Made by a program: the position numbers and the translations under genes. From Candidatus Falkowbacteria bacterium (GTDB taxonomy: Bacteria; Patescibacteriota; Patescibacteriia; Patescibacteriales; Patescibacteriaceae), in assembly GCA_026396835.1 (NCBI GenBank), contig JAPLWA010000004.1, positions 434,001-498,000 of the forward strand: a stretch of 64,000 nucleotides of DNA, read 5' to 3'. The notes under the pieces were generated by a model that worked only from the letters and a program-made list of their open reading frames with translations, searched no databases and had not been told where the DNA came from. Each line of letters begins with the position of its first letter. Position 1 is the first letter of the stretch. This document shows positions 39,793-47,618 of the stretch, piece by piece.

Positions 39793-39868
39793 TTTGGGGG
39801 CTGAATTGAGCGTCGTGATTGGCGATATAAAAGGTGAATAGAAGCAATAGCGAATTGAAGCCCCCAAA
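39793..39868. repeat. Long-loop inverted repeat with G/C-run arms
   Basis: TTTGGGGGCT (39793-39802) and AGCCCCCAAA (39859-39868) are perfect 10-bp arms around a 56-bp loop. Could be a structured RNA or a small element remnant. No ORF is inside. Confidence 0.55.
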
Positions 39869-39927
39869 ACTTTTGTTAATTTGGCAATACAAAAGTAAGT
39901 CCTAGAGGCGGCTTTAAAAAATAAAAC

Positions 39928-39961
39928 AAATAACCCTGAACCATATGGTTCAGGGTTATTT
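39928..39961. terminator. Perfect palindrome, terminator of the HU gene
   Basis: A 34-bp perfect palindrome with core CCCTGAACCATATGGTTCAG. It lies 21 bp after the HU stop on the minus strand and is flanked by T-rich or A-rich sequence. Confidence 0.85.
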
Positions 39962-39982
39962 TAAGAATGCTAACTTAGCGTC

Positions 39983-40255
39983 TTATAGAACAGCGTCCTT
40001 AGCTGCTTTTGAAAGACGGAACTTAACAACAGTCTTAGCTGCGATCTGGATTGATTCACCAGTTGCTGGGTTGCGGCCCATACGAGCAGCACGCTTAACC
40101 TTAACTAATTTACCAAAGCCAGGCAAAACAAATTCACCAGCTTTTTTAACTTCTGAATAAGCCATAGTAGCTAATTCAGTCATCACGGTGGCAACATCCT
40201 TCTTGGACATGCCTGTCTTGGAAGCCAAAGCTTCCATGAATTGAGACTTTGTCAT
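39983..40255 (-). CDS. hup: HU-family histone-like DNA-binding protein
   Basis: 90 residues, the normal HU length. It bends and compacts DNA as a dimer. The start MTKSQFMEALASKTGMSKKD and the DNA-binding beta arm GFGKLVKVKRAARMGRNPAT, with the conserved RxGRNPxTGE and the tip Pro, are present, followed by KTVVKFRLSKAAKDAV. Single gene with a palindromic terminator and an AT-rich promoter region carrying TATAAT about 50 bp upstream. Likely highly expressed. Confidence 0.96.
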   Translation of the reverse strand: MTKSQFMEALASKTGMSKKDVATVMTELATMAYSEVKKAGEFVLPGFGKLVKVKRAARMGRNPATGESIQIAAKTVVKFRLSKAAKDAVL

Positions 40256-40420
40256 AGTGACTAATTAATTATTAAAAGGCGAAAGCCTCTTATATACTTA
40301 TATTATACAGCAAATCAAAGAAAACAGCAATAAAATAAGGGGTTTTATATTTAGGGTTAAAAATGACCATATTTTAGAAGCTAATTATACTCCAAAAAGT
40401 TTCATTGCTAAAGCTAAAGA

Positions 40421-40429
40421 TGCTATAAT
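40421..40429 (+). promoter_or_regulatory. Extended -10 promoter of the pilin pair
   Basis: TGC-TATAAT (TATAAT 40424-40429). A weak TTCATT lies 17 bp upstream. The leader to ATG 40460 is about 24 nt. Confidence 0.55.
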
Positions 40430-40459
40430 ATTAGGGAAAAAAGAGCACTAAATTAACTT

Positions 40460-40882
40460 ATGATTAAGAAAAATGGCTTCACTTTTGTTGAGGTAATAAC
40501 AACCGTTGCTATCATTGGCGTTCTAGCAACTATTGCGGCGATTTCCATCCGAGCCTTACAAATGAACGGTCGTGATGCACGTCGAGTTAGCGATATAAAT
40601 GAGATAAGAAACGCACTCAGCCTCTATTATTCAAAATATAATCAGTACCCAACTTCAATTACGCCGGGCCAACGCTTTCAATTGGGTAACACTATTTTTA
40701 TGGAAAAGGTTCCATCAAATCCTACACCTAGAAATGATGGTAACTGCAATGACAGTGAATATATTTATGAAACTCAAAATAACAACATATCCTATACTAT
40801 AAACTTTTGTTTAGGAGATAATTTTGCAGATATAAGATATGGTAATAATCAAGCTGTGCCAGAAGGCATTATCCCAAACTAA
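40460..40882 (+). CDS. Type IV pilin-like protein without passenger domain
   Basis: 140 residues. The prepilin signal is KNGFTFVEVITTVAIIGVL, with the Glu5 equivalent present. The stalk has NGRDARRVSDINEIRNALSL and NQYPTSITPGQRF, then SNPTPRNDGNC. The protein stops shortly after the stalk, at the point where the other four pilins add a FISUMP or LamG head, so it may be the structural subunit or a minor pilin. It is followed 7 bp later by a LamG pilin. Confidence 0.88.
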   Translation: MIKKNGFTFVEVITTVAIIGVLATIAAISIRALQMNGRDARRVSDINEIRNALSLYYSKYNQYPTSITPGQRFQLGNTIFMEKVPSNPTPRNDGNCNDSEYIYETQNNNISYTINFCLGDNFADIRYGNNQAVPEGIIPN

Positions 40883-40889
40883 ATCTTTT

Positions 40890-42011
40890 ATGAACAATAC
40901 TCATAAACAAAATGGCTTCACTTTTATAGAGCTAGTTACGGTTGTTGCGGTTGTAGCCGCACTTATGACCTTAGCGGTTGTTAGTTTTAATAGACCACGA
41001 ATTCAAGGACGAGACAGCAAAAGAGTTAATGACATCAAAGCAATTCAAACAGCTTTAGAATTATATTACAATCGCAATAATTCTTACCCGACTTATATAA
41101 TCCCTGGCCAACTACTTGGCAGTGGCAACAATGTTTATCTTAATCCTGTGCCGACAAACCAGGCACCAAGAAATGACGGAAATTGCGGAAATAATGAGTA
41201 CACCTACTCTGCGTTAGATGATAATAAAGATTATGAAATAAATTTTTGCCTGGGTGGTGACACAGATAAAAATTCAAACGCCACAATGGGGTCCAATGTT
41301 GCTAGCAAAAACGGCATTAACGTTGCACCAGGCTTAGTTGCTTGGTGGAAATTGAATGAAAATACCGGCAATGATGCTTATGATACAACTGGAAACAATA
41401 ATATTTGCCATCATAATCCTGCCCCTGAAATAAGCGGCTTCTTCTGGGGAGATTTACCTAGTTGTAAGACTGGTCTTTGCGCACAGTTTAACGGTATAGC
41501 TAATTCATACCTTGATTGCGGACAAAGCGATGCCTATCTTGTTAATAGTGGTTCAATTTCTTTGTGGTTCAAAGCTGATAATAGTATTTCTAATAGCGAC
41601 AACCGTTTAGTTGAAATTGGTAGCGACATTAATCCAGAGCTTGATATGGTTAGCTTAATTTGGAATGGTGCAAATGTCTATCTTCAAGAAATCAAAGCTG
41701 CAGGAGAAATAGCAACCCTTAACTCTAATACGGATACCGATCTACAAACCGACACCTGGTATTACGTAGTCGGAACCTGGGATTCTACTGGAGCCAATAT
41801 TTATGTCAAAGGCGATGGAGTAAACATTGTAAATAGCGCAAGCGGAGATAGTACATTAGCACTTCCTCAGGGCCACACTATATTGAGCATCGGAAATAAT
41901 ACTTATGGTGATTTTAACAACCCTTGGAATGGCAACATTGATGATGTCAGAATATATAACCGAGCCTTGTCGGCAACAGAAATACAAGCAATCTACAACT
42001 CACTTAAATAG
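40890..42011 (+). CDS. Type IV pilin-like protein with LamG/concanavalin-like passenger domain
   Basis: 373 residues from ATG 40890 (MNNTHKQNGFTFIEL). The frame is open further upstream but only over the previous gene. The signal QNGFTFIELVTVVAVVAAL is followed by the stalk QGRDSKRVNDIKAIQTALEL and APRNDGNCGNNEY. The head (about 150-373) reads PGLVAWWKLNENTGNDAYD, QFNGIANSYLDCG, SISLWFKADN and DDVRIYNRALSATEIQAIYN, a LamG-like jelly roll similar in plan to the pilin at 16656. Probably an exposed adhesin on a pilus with its neighbour. Confidence 0.9.
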   Translation: MNNTHKQNGFTFIELVTVVAVVAALMTLAVVSFNRPRIQGRDSKRVNDIKAIQTALELYYNRNNSYPTYIIPGQLLGSGNNVYLNPVPTNQAPRNDGNCGNNEYTYSALDDNKDYEINFCLGGDTDKNSNATMGSNVASKNGINVAPGLVAWWKLNENTGNDAYDTTGNNNICHHNPAPEISGFFWGDLPSCKTGLCAQFNGIANSYLDCGQSDAYLVNSGSISLWFKADNSISNSDNRLVEIGSDINPELDMVSLIWNGANVYLQEIKAAGEIATLNSNTDTDLQTDTWYYVVGTWDSTGANIYVKGDGVNIVNSASGDSTLALPQGHTILSIGNNTYGDFNNPWNGNIDDVRIYNRALSATEIQAIYNSLK

Positions 42012-42017
42012 CCTGAT

Positions 42018-42054
42018 TATAAAACCCCGCACCATAAAGGTGCGGGGTTTTATA
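42018..42054. terminator. Bidirectional terminator, 16-bp stem
   Basis: TATAAAACCCCGCACC (42018-42033) pairs perfectly with GGTGCGGGGTTTTATA (42039-42054). It serves the pilin pair (plus) and rpmB (minus). Its right end overlaps the hairpin repeat at 42053. Confidence 0.92.
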
Positions 42055-42078
42055 GTCCGAAAAATTAATGTAGGACTA
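42053..42078 (-). repeat. Dispersed hairpin repeat, copy 2
   Basis: On the minus strand TAGTCC (42078-42073) pairs with GGACTA (42058-42053) around TACATTAATTTTTC. The first three bases are the TAG stop codon of rpmB. Confidence 0.7.
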
Positions 42079-42312
42079 GCGCTGAGCAACTAGCTTCTCT
42101 AGATCATAAACTTTACCAGCTGCGTCCCACTTCTTAAGAGTCTTGATAGCGGTTGTGCTTAAAGTAAGTTTTACCATCCGACCGGTCTTAGGATTTTTCA
42201 CCCGCTTGGTCTGAAGATTTGGCTTAAACGTGCGCTTGGTACGACGATTTGAGTGGCTCTTATTAAAGCCGCTTTGTGTTCGTTTACCGGTTAACTGACA
42301 AGATGTCGCCAT
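42076..42312 (-). CDS. rpmB: Ribosomal protein bL28
   Basis: 78 residues, basic, full length for bL28. It is a structural protein of the large ribosomal subunit. The start [20 protein letters not shown] and the family pattern [19 protein letters not shown] with TAIKTLKK near the end identify it. Zinc-binding Cys pairs found in some L28 proteins are absent. Its TAG stop codon lies in a dispersed hairpin repeat. A 59-bp spacer separates it from gpmA upstream. Confidence 0.95.
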   Translation of the reverse strand: MATSCQLTGKRTQSGFNKSHSNRRTKRTFKPNLQTKRVKNPKTGRMVKLTLSTTAIKTLKKWDAAGKVYDLEKLVAQR

Positions 42313-42371
42313 AAAAATTTAGTTAAAAACAATATGCCCATTATGAGCTAAAATAAGAAACATGTCAAGCT

Positions 42372-43064
42372 TTACTTTTTAAGAAAATAACTCTTCAGTA
42401 CTCTACCAGCAGCAATGTCATAACATAGCGGCACGCCAGTTGGAATCTCAAAATTAACAATTTCCTTATCACTAATACCGTCCAAGTACTTAACCAAAGC
42501 TCTTAAGCTATTACCGTGAGCTACGACTAAGACTCTTTCCCCTCTTCTTAGGGCTGGTCTAATAGCTGACATCCAATAAGGGACTACACGTCGAACAGTA
42601 TCTTTTAATGATTCTCCATTTGGCATCAAATTTGGCTTTAAACCGCAAACCGAGGCTGGAACTTGGCCCTTGCGGCTAAGTTCATCGCCCGCAGGTGGCT
42701 TCTCGTTGTATCCGCGGCGCCATGCCATAAATTGCTCATGTCCATATTTTTGCTCGGCTGTAGCCTTATTTTTGCCTTGTAGGCCACCGTAGTGACGTTC
42801 ATTAAGCCTCCAAGAGTATTCAATAGGTAAAGACATCTGATCCATCTCCTCAAGCATTATCCAGAGCGTTTTAATAGAACGCCTTAAGACTGAGGCAAAA
42901 GTATGGTCAAAAACAAAACCATTCTTCTTAAGTATTTTACCAGCATTAGCTGCTTCGCGCCTACCTTTCTCCGACAAGCCAATATCAACCCAACCAGTAA
43001 AAACATTTTTACTGTTCCAAAGACTCTCGCCGTGGCGAACTAAAACAAGATTAGGTTGTTTCAT
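42372..43064 (-). CDS. gpmA: 2,3-bisphosphoglycerate-dependent phosphoglycerate mutase
   Basis: 230 residues. It interconverts 3- and 2-phosphoglycerate in glycolysis through a phospho-His intermediate. LVLVRHGESLWNSKNVFTGW (about 6-25) contains the nucleophile His11. LNERHYGGLQGKNKATAEQK contains the Glu and Arg of the active site, and LVVAHGNSLRALVKYLDGIS the second His. Length and all signature blocks match GpmA. A good promoter lies about 60-85 bp upstream. Confidence 0.95.
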   Translation of the reverse strand: MKQPNLVLVRHGESLWNSKNVFTGWVDIGLSEKGRREAANAGKILKKNGFVFDHTFASVLRRSIKTLWIMLEEMDQMSLPIEYSWRLNERHYGGLQGKNKATAEQKYGHEQFMAWRRGYNEKPPAGDELSRKGQVPASVCGLKPNLMPNGESLKDTVRRVVPYWMSAIRPALRRGERVLVVAHGNSLRALVKYLDGISDKEIVNFEIPTGVPLCYDIAAGRVLKSYFLKK

Positions 43065-43119
43065 AGGATTAACTTCAATTTCATTATAACACGCCTGGGC
43101 TAAATAAAAAAATTACTGG

Positions 43120-43148
43120 TTAATAGTATATTTATAATTTTTTGTCAA
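43120..43148 (-). promoter_or_regulatory. Promoter of gpmA (and possibly rpmB)
   Basis: TTGACA (43148-43143), 17 bp, TATTAA (43125-43120) on the minus strand, just downstream of the terminator at 43151-43198. The leader is about 50 nt. Confidence 0.65.
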
Positions 43149-43150
43149 AT

Positions 43151-43198
43151 AAAAAACCACCCCATTATAACTTTCGCTTAATGGGATGGAGTTTTTTT
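43151..43198. terminator. Terminator after the zinc-ribbon protein gene
   Basis: CCACCCCATTA (43157-43167) pairs with TAATGGGATGG (43179-43189) with one wobble, with A6 on one side and T7 on the other, so it can work on the minus strand directly after the stop at 43202. Confidence 0.85.
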
Positions 43199-43201
43199 CA
43201 A

Positions 43202-44140
43202 CTAGTTATTCTTGTAATCCTTTGTCCAGAACTGAATGCTACGCATAGCTTTATAAGCGTCGCCTGGATGGCCAAGGAAATATAGTTTTCCATCAGCCGG
43301 ACCAACATACCAAGCATCTTTTCCACCAGTAATGTTAATCAAAATATTTCCTCTTTGCTGATCGGCGTATTTTTGATCGATTGGCAAACGTGCCTTAGCA
43401 ACTAGTGGGTCAAAGCCAGTCAGCAATTCCTGCTTATCACTAAAGCCATCAGCATCAGTATCGGCCTTGTTAATATCAGTTCCAACTGCTTGCTCAATTT
43501 CATCAGACAATCCATCCTGATCAGTATCGGGACCATTAGCTAAATTAGCATCAGCTAAAGCGATTCTTCTTAGGTTACCAGAGGTTGCGCCGCTACCTAA
43601 AGTTAGAATCAAATTATAAATATTAGCATCAGATGAAGTTAGCTGTAATTTACATTGCTCAAGATCCTTAACTGAGCCAGCTTGTGTTTCAATATCTTTC
43701 TTATATTGTTCTGCTTTTACGTTAAGATCGTCCTGTACTTTTTTCAAGCTTTCATCAATCTGCTTAACCTCCGCTTCTTTCTTGGAAAGATTGTCAGTTA
43801 CCTTTGTTAGTTGATCTTTGGTTTGAGTAATATCTAAAAGTAATTTTGTATTGTCATTATAAATTTTAATTATCAAGCCTACAGCGCCTAAGAATAATGC
43901 AACAATTAAAAAATAGAAGAACCAGCGTTGCCAGTGACGCTTACTAACTTCTTTGGCAACAGCTTCGTGATGCTCAGCTGGTGGAATACCGGCTGGAGTT
44001 GGCATAGTATTATTTCCAAACATAGAATTAGGATTTTTATTAGCTGTTGCTTGCACAGCCGTCGTCGATTGCCCACAATAAGGACAACGTGACGTATTAT
44101 TTAAAATTAATTTTTGACAATTAGGACAACGCATATACAA
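43202..44140 (-). CDS. Membrane protein with zinc ribbon, coiled coil and calcium-binding repeats
   Basis: 312 residues. A cytoplasmic zinc ribbon MRCPNCQKLI...RCPYCGQS (two CxxC pairs, about 3-24) leads to one transmembrane helix (about 72-91), a long coiled coil (about 95-175) and an outer domain. This contains two thrombospondin type-3/EF-like calcium motifs, DTDQDGLSDEIEQAVGTD and DTDADGFSDKQELLTGFDPL (about 202-245). The C-terminus (IQFWTKDYKNN) is of unknown fold. It looks like a transmembrane connector between a cytoplasmic zinc module and an outer calcium-dependent module. Function unknown. Confidence 0.75.
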   Translation of the reverse strand: MYMRCPNCQKLILNNTSRCPYCGQSTTAVQATANKNPNSMFGNNTMPTPAGIPPAEHHEAVAKEVSKRHWQRWFFYFLIVALFLGAVGLIIKIYNDNTKLLLDITQTKDQLTKVTDNLSKKEAEVKQIDESLKKVQDDLNVKAEQYKKDIETQAGSVKDLEQCKLQLTSSDANIYNLILTLGSGATSGNLRRIALADANLANGPDTDQDGLSDEIEQAVGTDINKADTDADGFSDKQELLTGFDPLVAKARLPIDQKYADQQRGNILINITGGKDAWYVGPADGKLYFLGHPGDAYKAMRSIQFWTKDYKNN

Positions 44141-44180
44141 CTATTATATCACAGTTTAAAGTCTATAAAAACTATTTATG

Positions 44181-44273
44181 GTTCCGTAGCCCTCCTACGT
44201 TCGCCTCTGGTGTTACGGATAGCAAATCTTGGCGTAGGACTATTTATAATTCCGAAGCTTTAGCGAAGGACTA
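44181..44273 (-). repeat. Dispersed hairpin repeat, two tandem copies (copies 3 and 4)
   Basis: On the minus strand TAGTCCTTCGCTAAAGCTTC (44273 onward) then GGAATTA forms one unit, whose TAG is the stop codon of the EamA-like gene. A second unit starting TAGTCCTACGCCAAG (44242 onward) follows and reaches about 44181. Confidence 0.6.
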
Positions 44274-44693
44274 TTTTATTAAAACTGTTGCTAAAACGCC
44301 AGCAGTTACCAATACTCCGCCTAGTATATTACCCAAGGCTGGTTTTTCACCTAAAAACATAAAAGCTAAAATTATAGTTAAGGCGACACTTAGTTTATCA
44401 ATTGGTGCGACGCGTGAGGCTTCCCCTATTTGTAAGGCTTTGTAATAGAATAACCATGACAAACCAGTCGCTATGGCTGATAAGATAATAAAGATATATG
44501 AATATTTAGAAATTTTCATTACCTCATGAGCATTGCCTTGAATAAAGACAATTACCCAAGCAAAAACCACAATAATTACTGTGCGTATTGCAACTGCTAG
44601 GTTACTATCAACGCCTTTAATACCAATCTTGCCAAAGATGGCAACCAAAGAAGCAAAAAATGCTGATAAAATTGCATAGATAATCCAAGACAT
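44271..44693 (-). CDS. Half-size EamA/DMT transporter
   Basis: 140 residues with five hydrophobic helices, exactly one EamA repeat. GIKGVDSNLAVAIRTVIIVV and RVAPIDKLSVALTIILAFMF are the family segments, and FLGEKPALGNILGGVLVTAG closes the repeat. Half-size members work as dimers. It may move small solutes or drugs. It lies 3 bp after the PAP2-like phosphatase gene and its stop codon TAG is part of a hairpin repeat. Confidence 0.85.
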   Translation of the reverse strand: MSWIIYAILSAFFASLVAIFGKIGIKGVDSNLAVAIRTVIIVVFAWVIVFIQGNAHEVMKISKYSYIFIILSAIATGLSWLFYYKALQIGEASRVAPIDKLSVALTIILAFMFLGEKPALGNILGGVLVTAGVLATVLIK

Positions 44694-44696
44694 AAA

Positions 44697-45353
44697 TTAT
44701 TCAATTAAAGAATTAATTCTTTTTCTAAAATTAGTTCCGACTAACACACCAACCAAACTACCAAAAATCGCACCTGCCACAAATTCTGAAAACCAATGGA
44801 TACTCGTAGAAACAGCTAAGCCAATATAAAATGCATAGATCAGCATAATATATTTTAACACTTTATTTTTAGGATATAAATAAATCAAAGTTAGAGCAGT
44901 AGCAAAGGCCACTGTGGTATGTGATGATGGCCAACCCCAAAAAACTCCGCCACGCATAAAGCCAAATCTAAAATTATGACTAACGTCAATTAAACTATTA
45001 ACTAAATCTGGCTGCAAACGACCGGTGACTGATTTATAGGCAAAAGAAAACAATAGTCCAAGTATGCCAGCCTGGCCTAAAGCAAAGCCTAAATTTAACG
45101 ATGATTTATTTTTTCTAATAAAACCAATTGCTAAATAAATTAGCGGAACAATAATAGGCAAAAGTCCGCCCAAAGCAGCCGCCGGCAACCAGGCAAAATG
45201 AGGAACAAAACGTGTGGCCGTAAAATACCACCAATCAAAACCTGATAAAACGAAAACCGAGGTTAAGATAATAGCACTAATTTGCCACAGTAAATTACGC
45301 CCTTTAAATAAAGCAGCGATATTGGCAAAAAATTTATAGAAAAGTAGAGACAT
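44697..45353 (-). CDS. PAP2-superfamily membrane phosphatase
   Basis: 218 residues from ATG 45353 (MSLLFYKFFANI). A longer frame from 45470 overlaps the cupin gene and is rejected. There are about six membrane helices. The PAP2 motifs are visible: a weak first motif KSVTGRLQP, the second WPSSHTTVAFATAL with the catalytic His, and the third STSIHWFSEFVAGAIFG, where Glu replaces the usual Asp. It should dephosphorylate a lipid phosphate such as undecaprenyl diphosphate or phosphatidate. A hairpin repeat lies between it and the cupin gene. Confidence 0.82.
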   Translation of the reverse strand: MSLLFYKFFANIAALFKGRNLLWQISAIILTSVFVLSGFDWWYFTATRFVPHFAWLPAAALGGLLPIIVPLIYLAIGFIRKNKSSLNLGFALGQAGILGLLFSFAYKSVTGRLQPDLVNSLIDVSHNFRFGFMRGGVFWGWPSSHTTVAFATALTLIYLYPKNKVLKYIMLIYAFYIGLAVSTSIHWFSEFVAGAIFGSLVGVLVGTNFRKRINSLIE

Positions 45354-45365
45354 TGAGATTACTTG

Positions 45366-45405
45366 TAGTTCCGAAGCCCCGACATTTTGTCGGGACGTAG
45401 GACTA
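45366..45405 (-). repeat. Dispersed hairpin repeat, copy 5
   Basis: On the minus strand TAGTCCTACGTCCCGAC (45405 onward), loop, then GTCGGGGCTTCGGAACTA form a two-step stem with a GCTTCGG element. The TAG is the stop codon of the cupin gene. Confidence 0.7.
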
Positions 45406-45801
45406 CTCAGTAGTAGTGCCATCAAATTCTTCTTCGCTCGCGAGCGCTTCTTCTTTAGTGGCGCGAACAATGCCGTCTTGGTGATGAGCTGGAGAATAAA
45501 TGGTATATAATTTTAAGTCGTCAGTTGCAGAAGCATTTATAACATTATGTTGGGCACCGGCAGGAACTATAATCGCTGAGCCATCCATAACTTCGTATTC
45601 ATTGCCATCAATAATAACTTTTCCAGTCCCCTTTTCAAAACGGAAAAATTGATCATTGTCAGAATGAACTTCCATGCCAATCTCTTCATTTGGTTTTAGT
45701 GACATCAAAACCAATTGACAATGCTTAGCCGTATAAACAACCTTACGAAAATTTGTATTTTCAATTGTTTCTTTTTCAATTGGAGCAAAATATCCTTTCA
45801 T
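45403..45801 (-). CDS. Cupin-domain protein (mannose-6-phosphate isomerase-like)
   Basis: 132 residues, one cupin barrel. Motif 1 is GMEVHSDNDQFFRFEKGTGK (about 42-61), with the metal-binding His and Glu/Gln positions partly substituted. Motif 2 is VPAGAQHNVINAS, with the last His. Such single cupins bind a metal and a sugar or small acid, and similar proteins occur widely without known reactions. The acidic tail ends in EEFDGTTTE with a TAG stop supplied by a hairpin repeat. Head of a unit with the PAP2 and EamA genes. Confidence 0.85.
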   Translation of the reverse strand: MKGYFAPIEKETIENTNFRKVVYTAKHCQLVLMSLKPNEEIGMEVHSDNDQFFRFEKGTGKVIIDGNEYEVMDGSAIIVPAGAQHNVINASATDDLKLYTIYSPAHHQDGIVRATKEEALASEEEFDGTTTE

Positions 45802-45977
45802 ATGTTTAATTAAATTAATTAATAATTATATATTTCTTACCTAATTATAAGCATTTTTAAGACATTAAGCTAGTAACACTTTTTATTAGACCCAATCCTT
45901 TACAAAACCCCGACTTACTGCTTAAATAAGAGCAAAATAAAATAAACTTAAAATAACGCAAAGGAGAACCTTAACAA

Positions 45978-46550
45978 ATGGGATTAGAGAAAAAACTCAT
46001 AACAATAGGCGGAGTTGATTATGCTCTTACTATTCCTGCCTCTGAAATACAAAAAAAGGTCAAGGAAACAGGAATGGATATAATCAATAAATATCGTGAA
46101 AAAAAACACGCACCAATCATACTGGCTATTTCAAACGGTGGAGTACCCTTCGCAATAGATGCAATAAGATATCTAGACGGAGAAGGTTTTGCCAATGAAT
46201 ATGCAAGTATTGGTGTTGAAGGTTATGGCAAGACTGAAAAAGTTGGTAAAATATCAGTTTATAGCCACCCACGAGTACTATTGTTTGGTAGAGATGTAAT
46301 AATACTAGAAGACTTGATAGACACGGGGCATAGTTTAAATTTTGTCTATAAATATGTCAAAGAAAAGCAAGCAAAAAGCGTTGCTGTTTATCCTGTCTGT
46401 AAAAAGCTAAAGCATTTTGAACTTGATTTTTATATATCAGGCGTGCCATTTGAGCTGCCAGACGGATGGGCAATTGGCTACGGCATGAATGACAAAAATG
46501 GATTTGGTAGGGGCCTGTCAGGGATATACGTAAGAGTAGAAAGCAACTAA
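45978..46550 (+). CDS. Phosphoribosyltransferase-like protein
   Basis: 190 residues. PRPP-binding loop VIILEDLIDTGHSLNFVYKY (about 107-126) with the typical acidic pair and TGHS is clear. HAPIILAISNGGVPFAIDAI earlier forms the first core strand and loop. The C-terminal hood LPDGWAIGYGMNDKNGFGRG resembles the hypoxanthine/guanine transferase hood. It probably salvages a purine base. AAGGAG lies 11 nt before the ATG, one of the clear Shine-Dalgarno sites in the window. Monocistronic with a terminator. Confidence 0.82.
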   Translation: MGLEKKLITIGGVDYALTIPASEIQKKVKETGMDIINKYREKKHAPIILAISNGGVPFAIDAIRYLDGEGFANEYASIGVEGYGKTEKVGKISVYSHPRVLLFGRDVIILEDLIDTGHSLNFVYKYVKEKQAKSVAVYPVCKKLKHFELDFYISGVPFELPDGWAIGYGMNDKNGFGRGLSGIYVRVESN

Positions 46551-46562
46551 TGCTTATAAATA

Positions 46563-46600
46563 AAAACCACCAATCTGCTAACACAGAGATTGGTGGTTTT
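46563..46600. terminator. Bidirectional terminator, 14-bp stem
   Basis: AAAACCACCAATCT (46563-46576) pairs with AGATTGGTGGTTTT (46587-46600). Confidence 0.9.
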
Positions 46601-46646
46601 AAATTTGAAAAAAATTACCTTACTTTTTCATTGCCTTTGTTAGAGA

Positions 46647-47573
46647 TTACTCTAATGTTTTATAAACCTTTAATAAATCATTCGTTAAGTCTCTAGCGCT
46701 AGGATAACGATCTTTTGGATCAACCGACATTGCTTTTTCTATAATTGGCCTAATAGCATCAGGAATAGAATCTGGAAATTCAATTTTTTCATTTTGCTGC
46801 AGCTCTCTATATTTTTCCTGTCTTTCTTCGTAAGTTGTCCCGTCCTCATTAATTTCATGAGGCCACTTACCAGATAGAAATTTATAAAGATTAACTCCTA
46901 GCTCATAAATATCAACGGTCTTGTCAAATTGGTCACCTTTCTTAAAAAATTCTGGTGGCATAATAAAACGATTAACTCCGTCTTTATTTTTTACAAAATT
47001 ACTAACATACGCATCATCAAAGTCACTTAATTTAATTCCATTGTCATAAATAAGAATATTAAGGGGTGCAATATCTGCGTGAACTACATTAATCTGATGA
47101 AGCTTTTCTACTACATCACTTAAACTTATAGCGATCATTAGGGCTTCTTTAGGAGGTAGTTTAGAATTTTCTTTTAAATATTCCTCAAGATCGCCTTTCG
47201 CCCTGGGGTAAATTTTTATAAGTTGGCCGTCTTTTTCTATAATCTTTAAAGGTAAACAAGCTGCTGGATGAGAAAAATTAGAATCAAGTAAATATTTTTC
47301 CACTTCCGATCTCTCTTCTAAAGTTCGCGGTGCCAAAGGATTCTCATTAACTTCCTTTACTACTACCTCATCACCAGTGTCTTTATTATAGCCCACAAAA
47401 ACCTTTGTATCTCCGTCACTATATATCTCTTCTTTATTGAGATTAATATCCCCTCCTATAATACCAGCCACATCCTCATGACCATCTTTGACATTTAAAG
47501 ATAAGATATTATTTTTATAAAACTGGCTGAGCTTGTCTTCATAATTTTCAACAGGAAATTCCAAATTATCCAT
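46647..47573 (-). CDS. Eukaryotic-type Ser/Thr protein kinase
   Basis: 308 residues. The kinase domain covers about 55-305: DEVVVKEVNENP holds the ATP-binding Lys, VVHADIAPLNILI the catalytic loop (HxDxxxxN), KLSDFDDAYVSN the metal-binding DFG position (as DFD), and VDIYELGVNLYKFLSGKWPH the helix F region. The catalytic residues are intact. There is no membrane helix, so it is cytoplasmic. It lies 45 bp after the 1447-residue glycosyltransferase-containing protein, whose N-terminal part or tail might be a substrate (inference). Confidence 0.88.
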   Translation of the reverse strand: MDNLEFPVENYEDKLSQFYKNNILSLNVKDGHEDVAGIIGGDINLNKEEIYSDGDTKVFVGYNKDTGDEVVVKEVNENPLAPRTLEERSEVEKYLLDSNFSHPAACLPLKIIEKDGQLIKIYPRAKGDLEEYLKENSKLPPKEALMIAISLSDVVEKLHQINVVHADIAPLNILIYDNGIKLSDFDDAYVSNFVKNKDGVNRFIMPPEFFKKGDQFDKTVDIYELGVNLYKFLSGKWPHEINEDGTTYEERQEKYRELQQNEKIEFPDSIPDAIRPIIEKAMSVDPKDRYPSARDLTNDLLKVYKTLE

Positions 47574-47618
47574 AGGTCTTAATTTTGAGATGATGATTTA
47601 TTACTATAATTTCACTTT

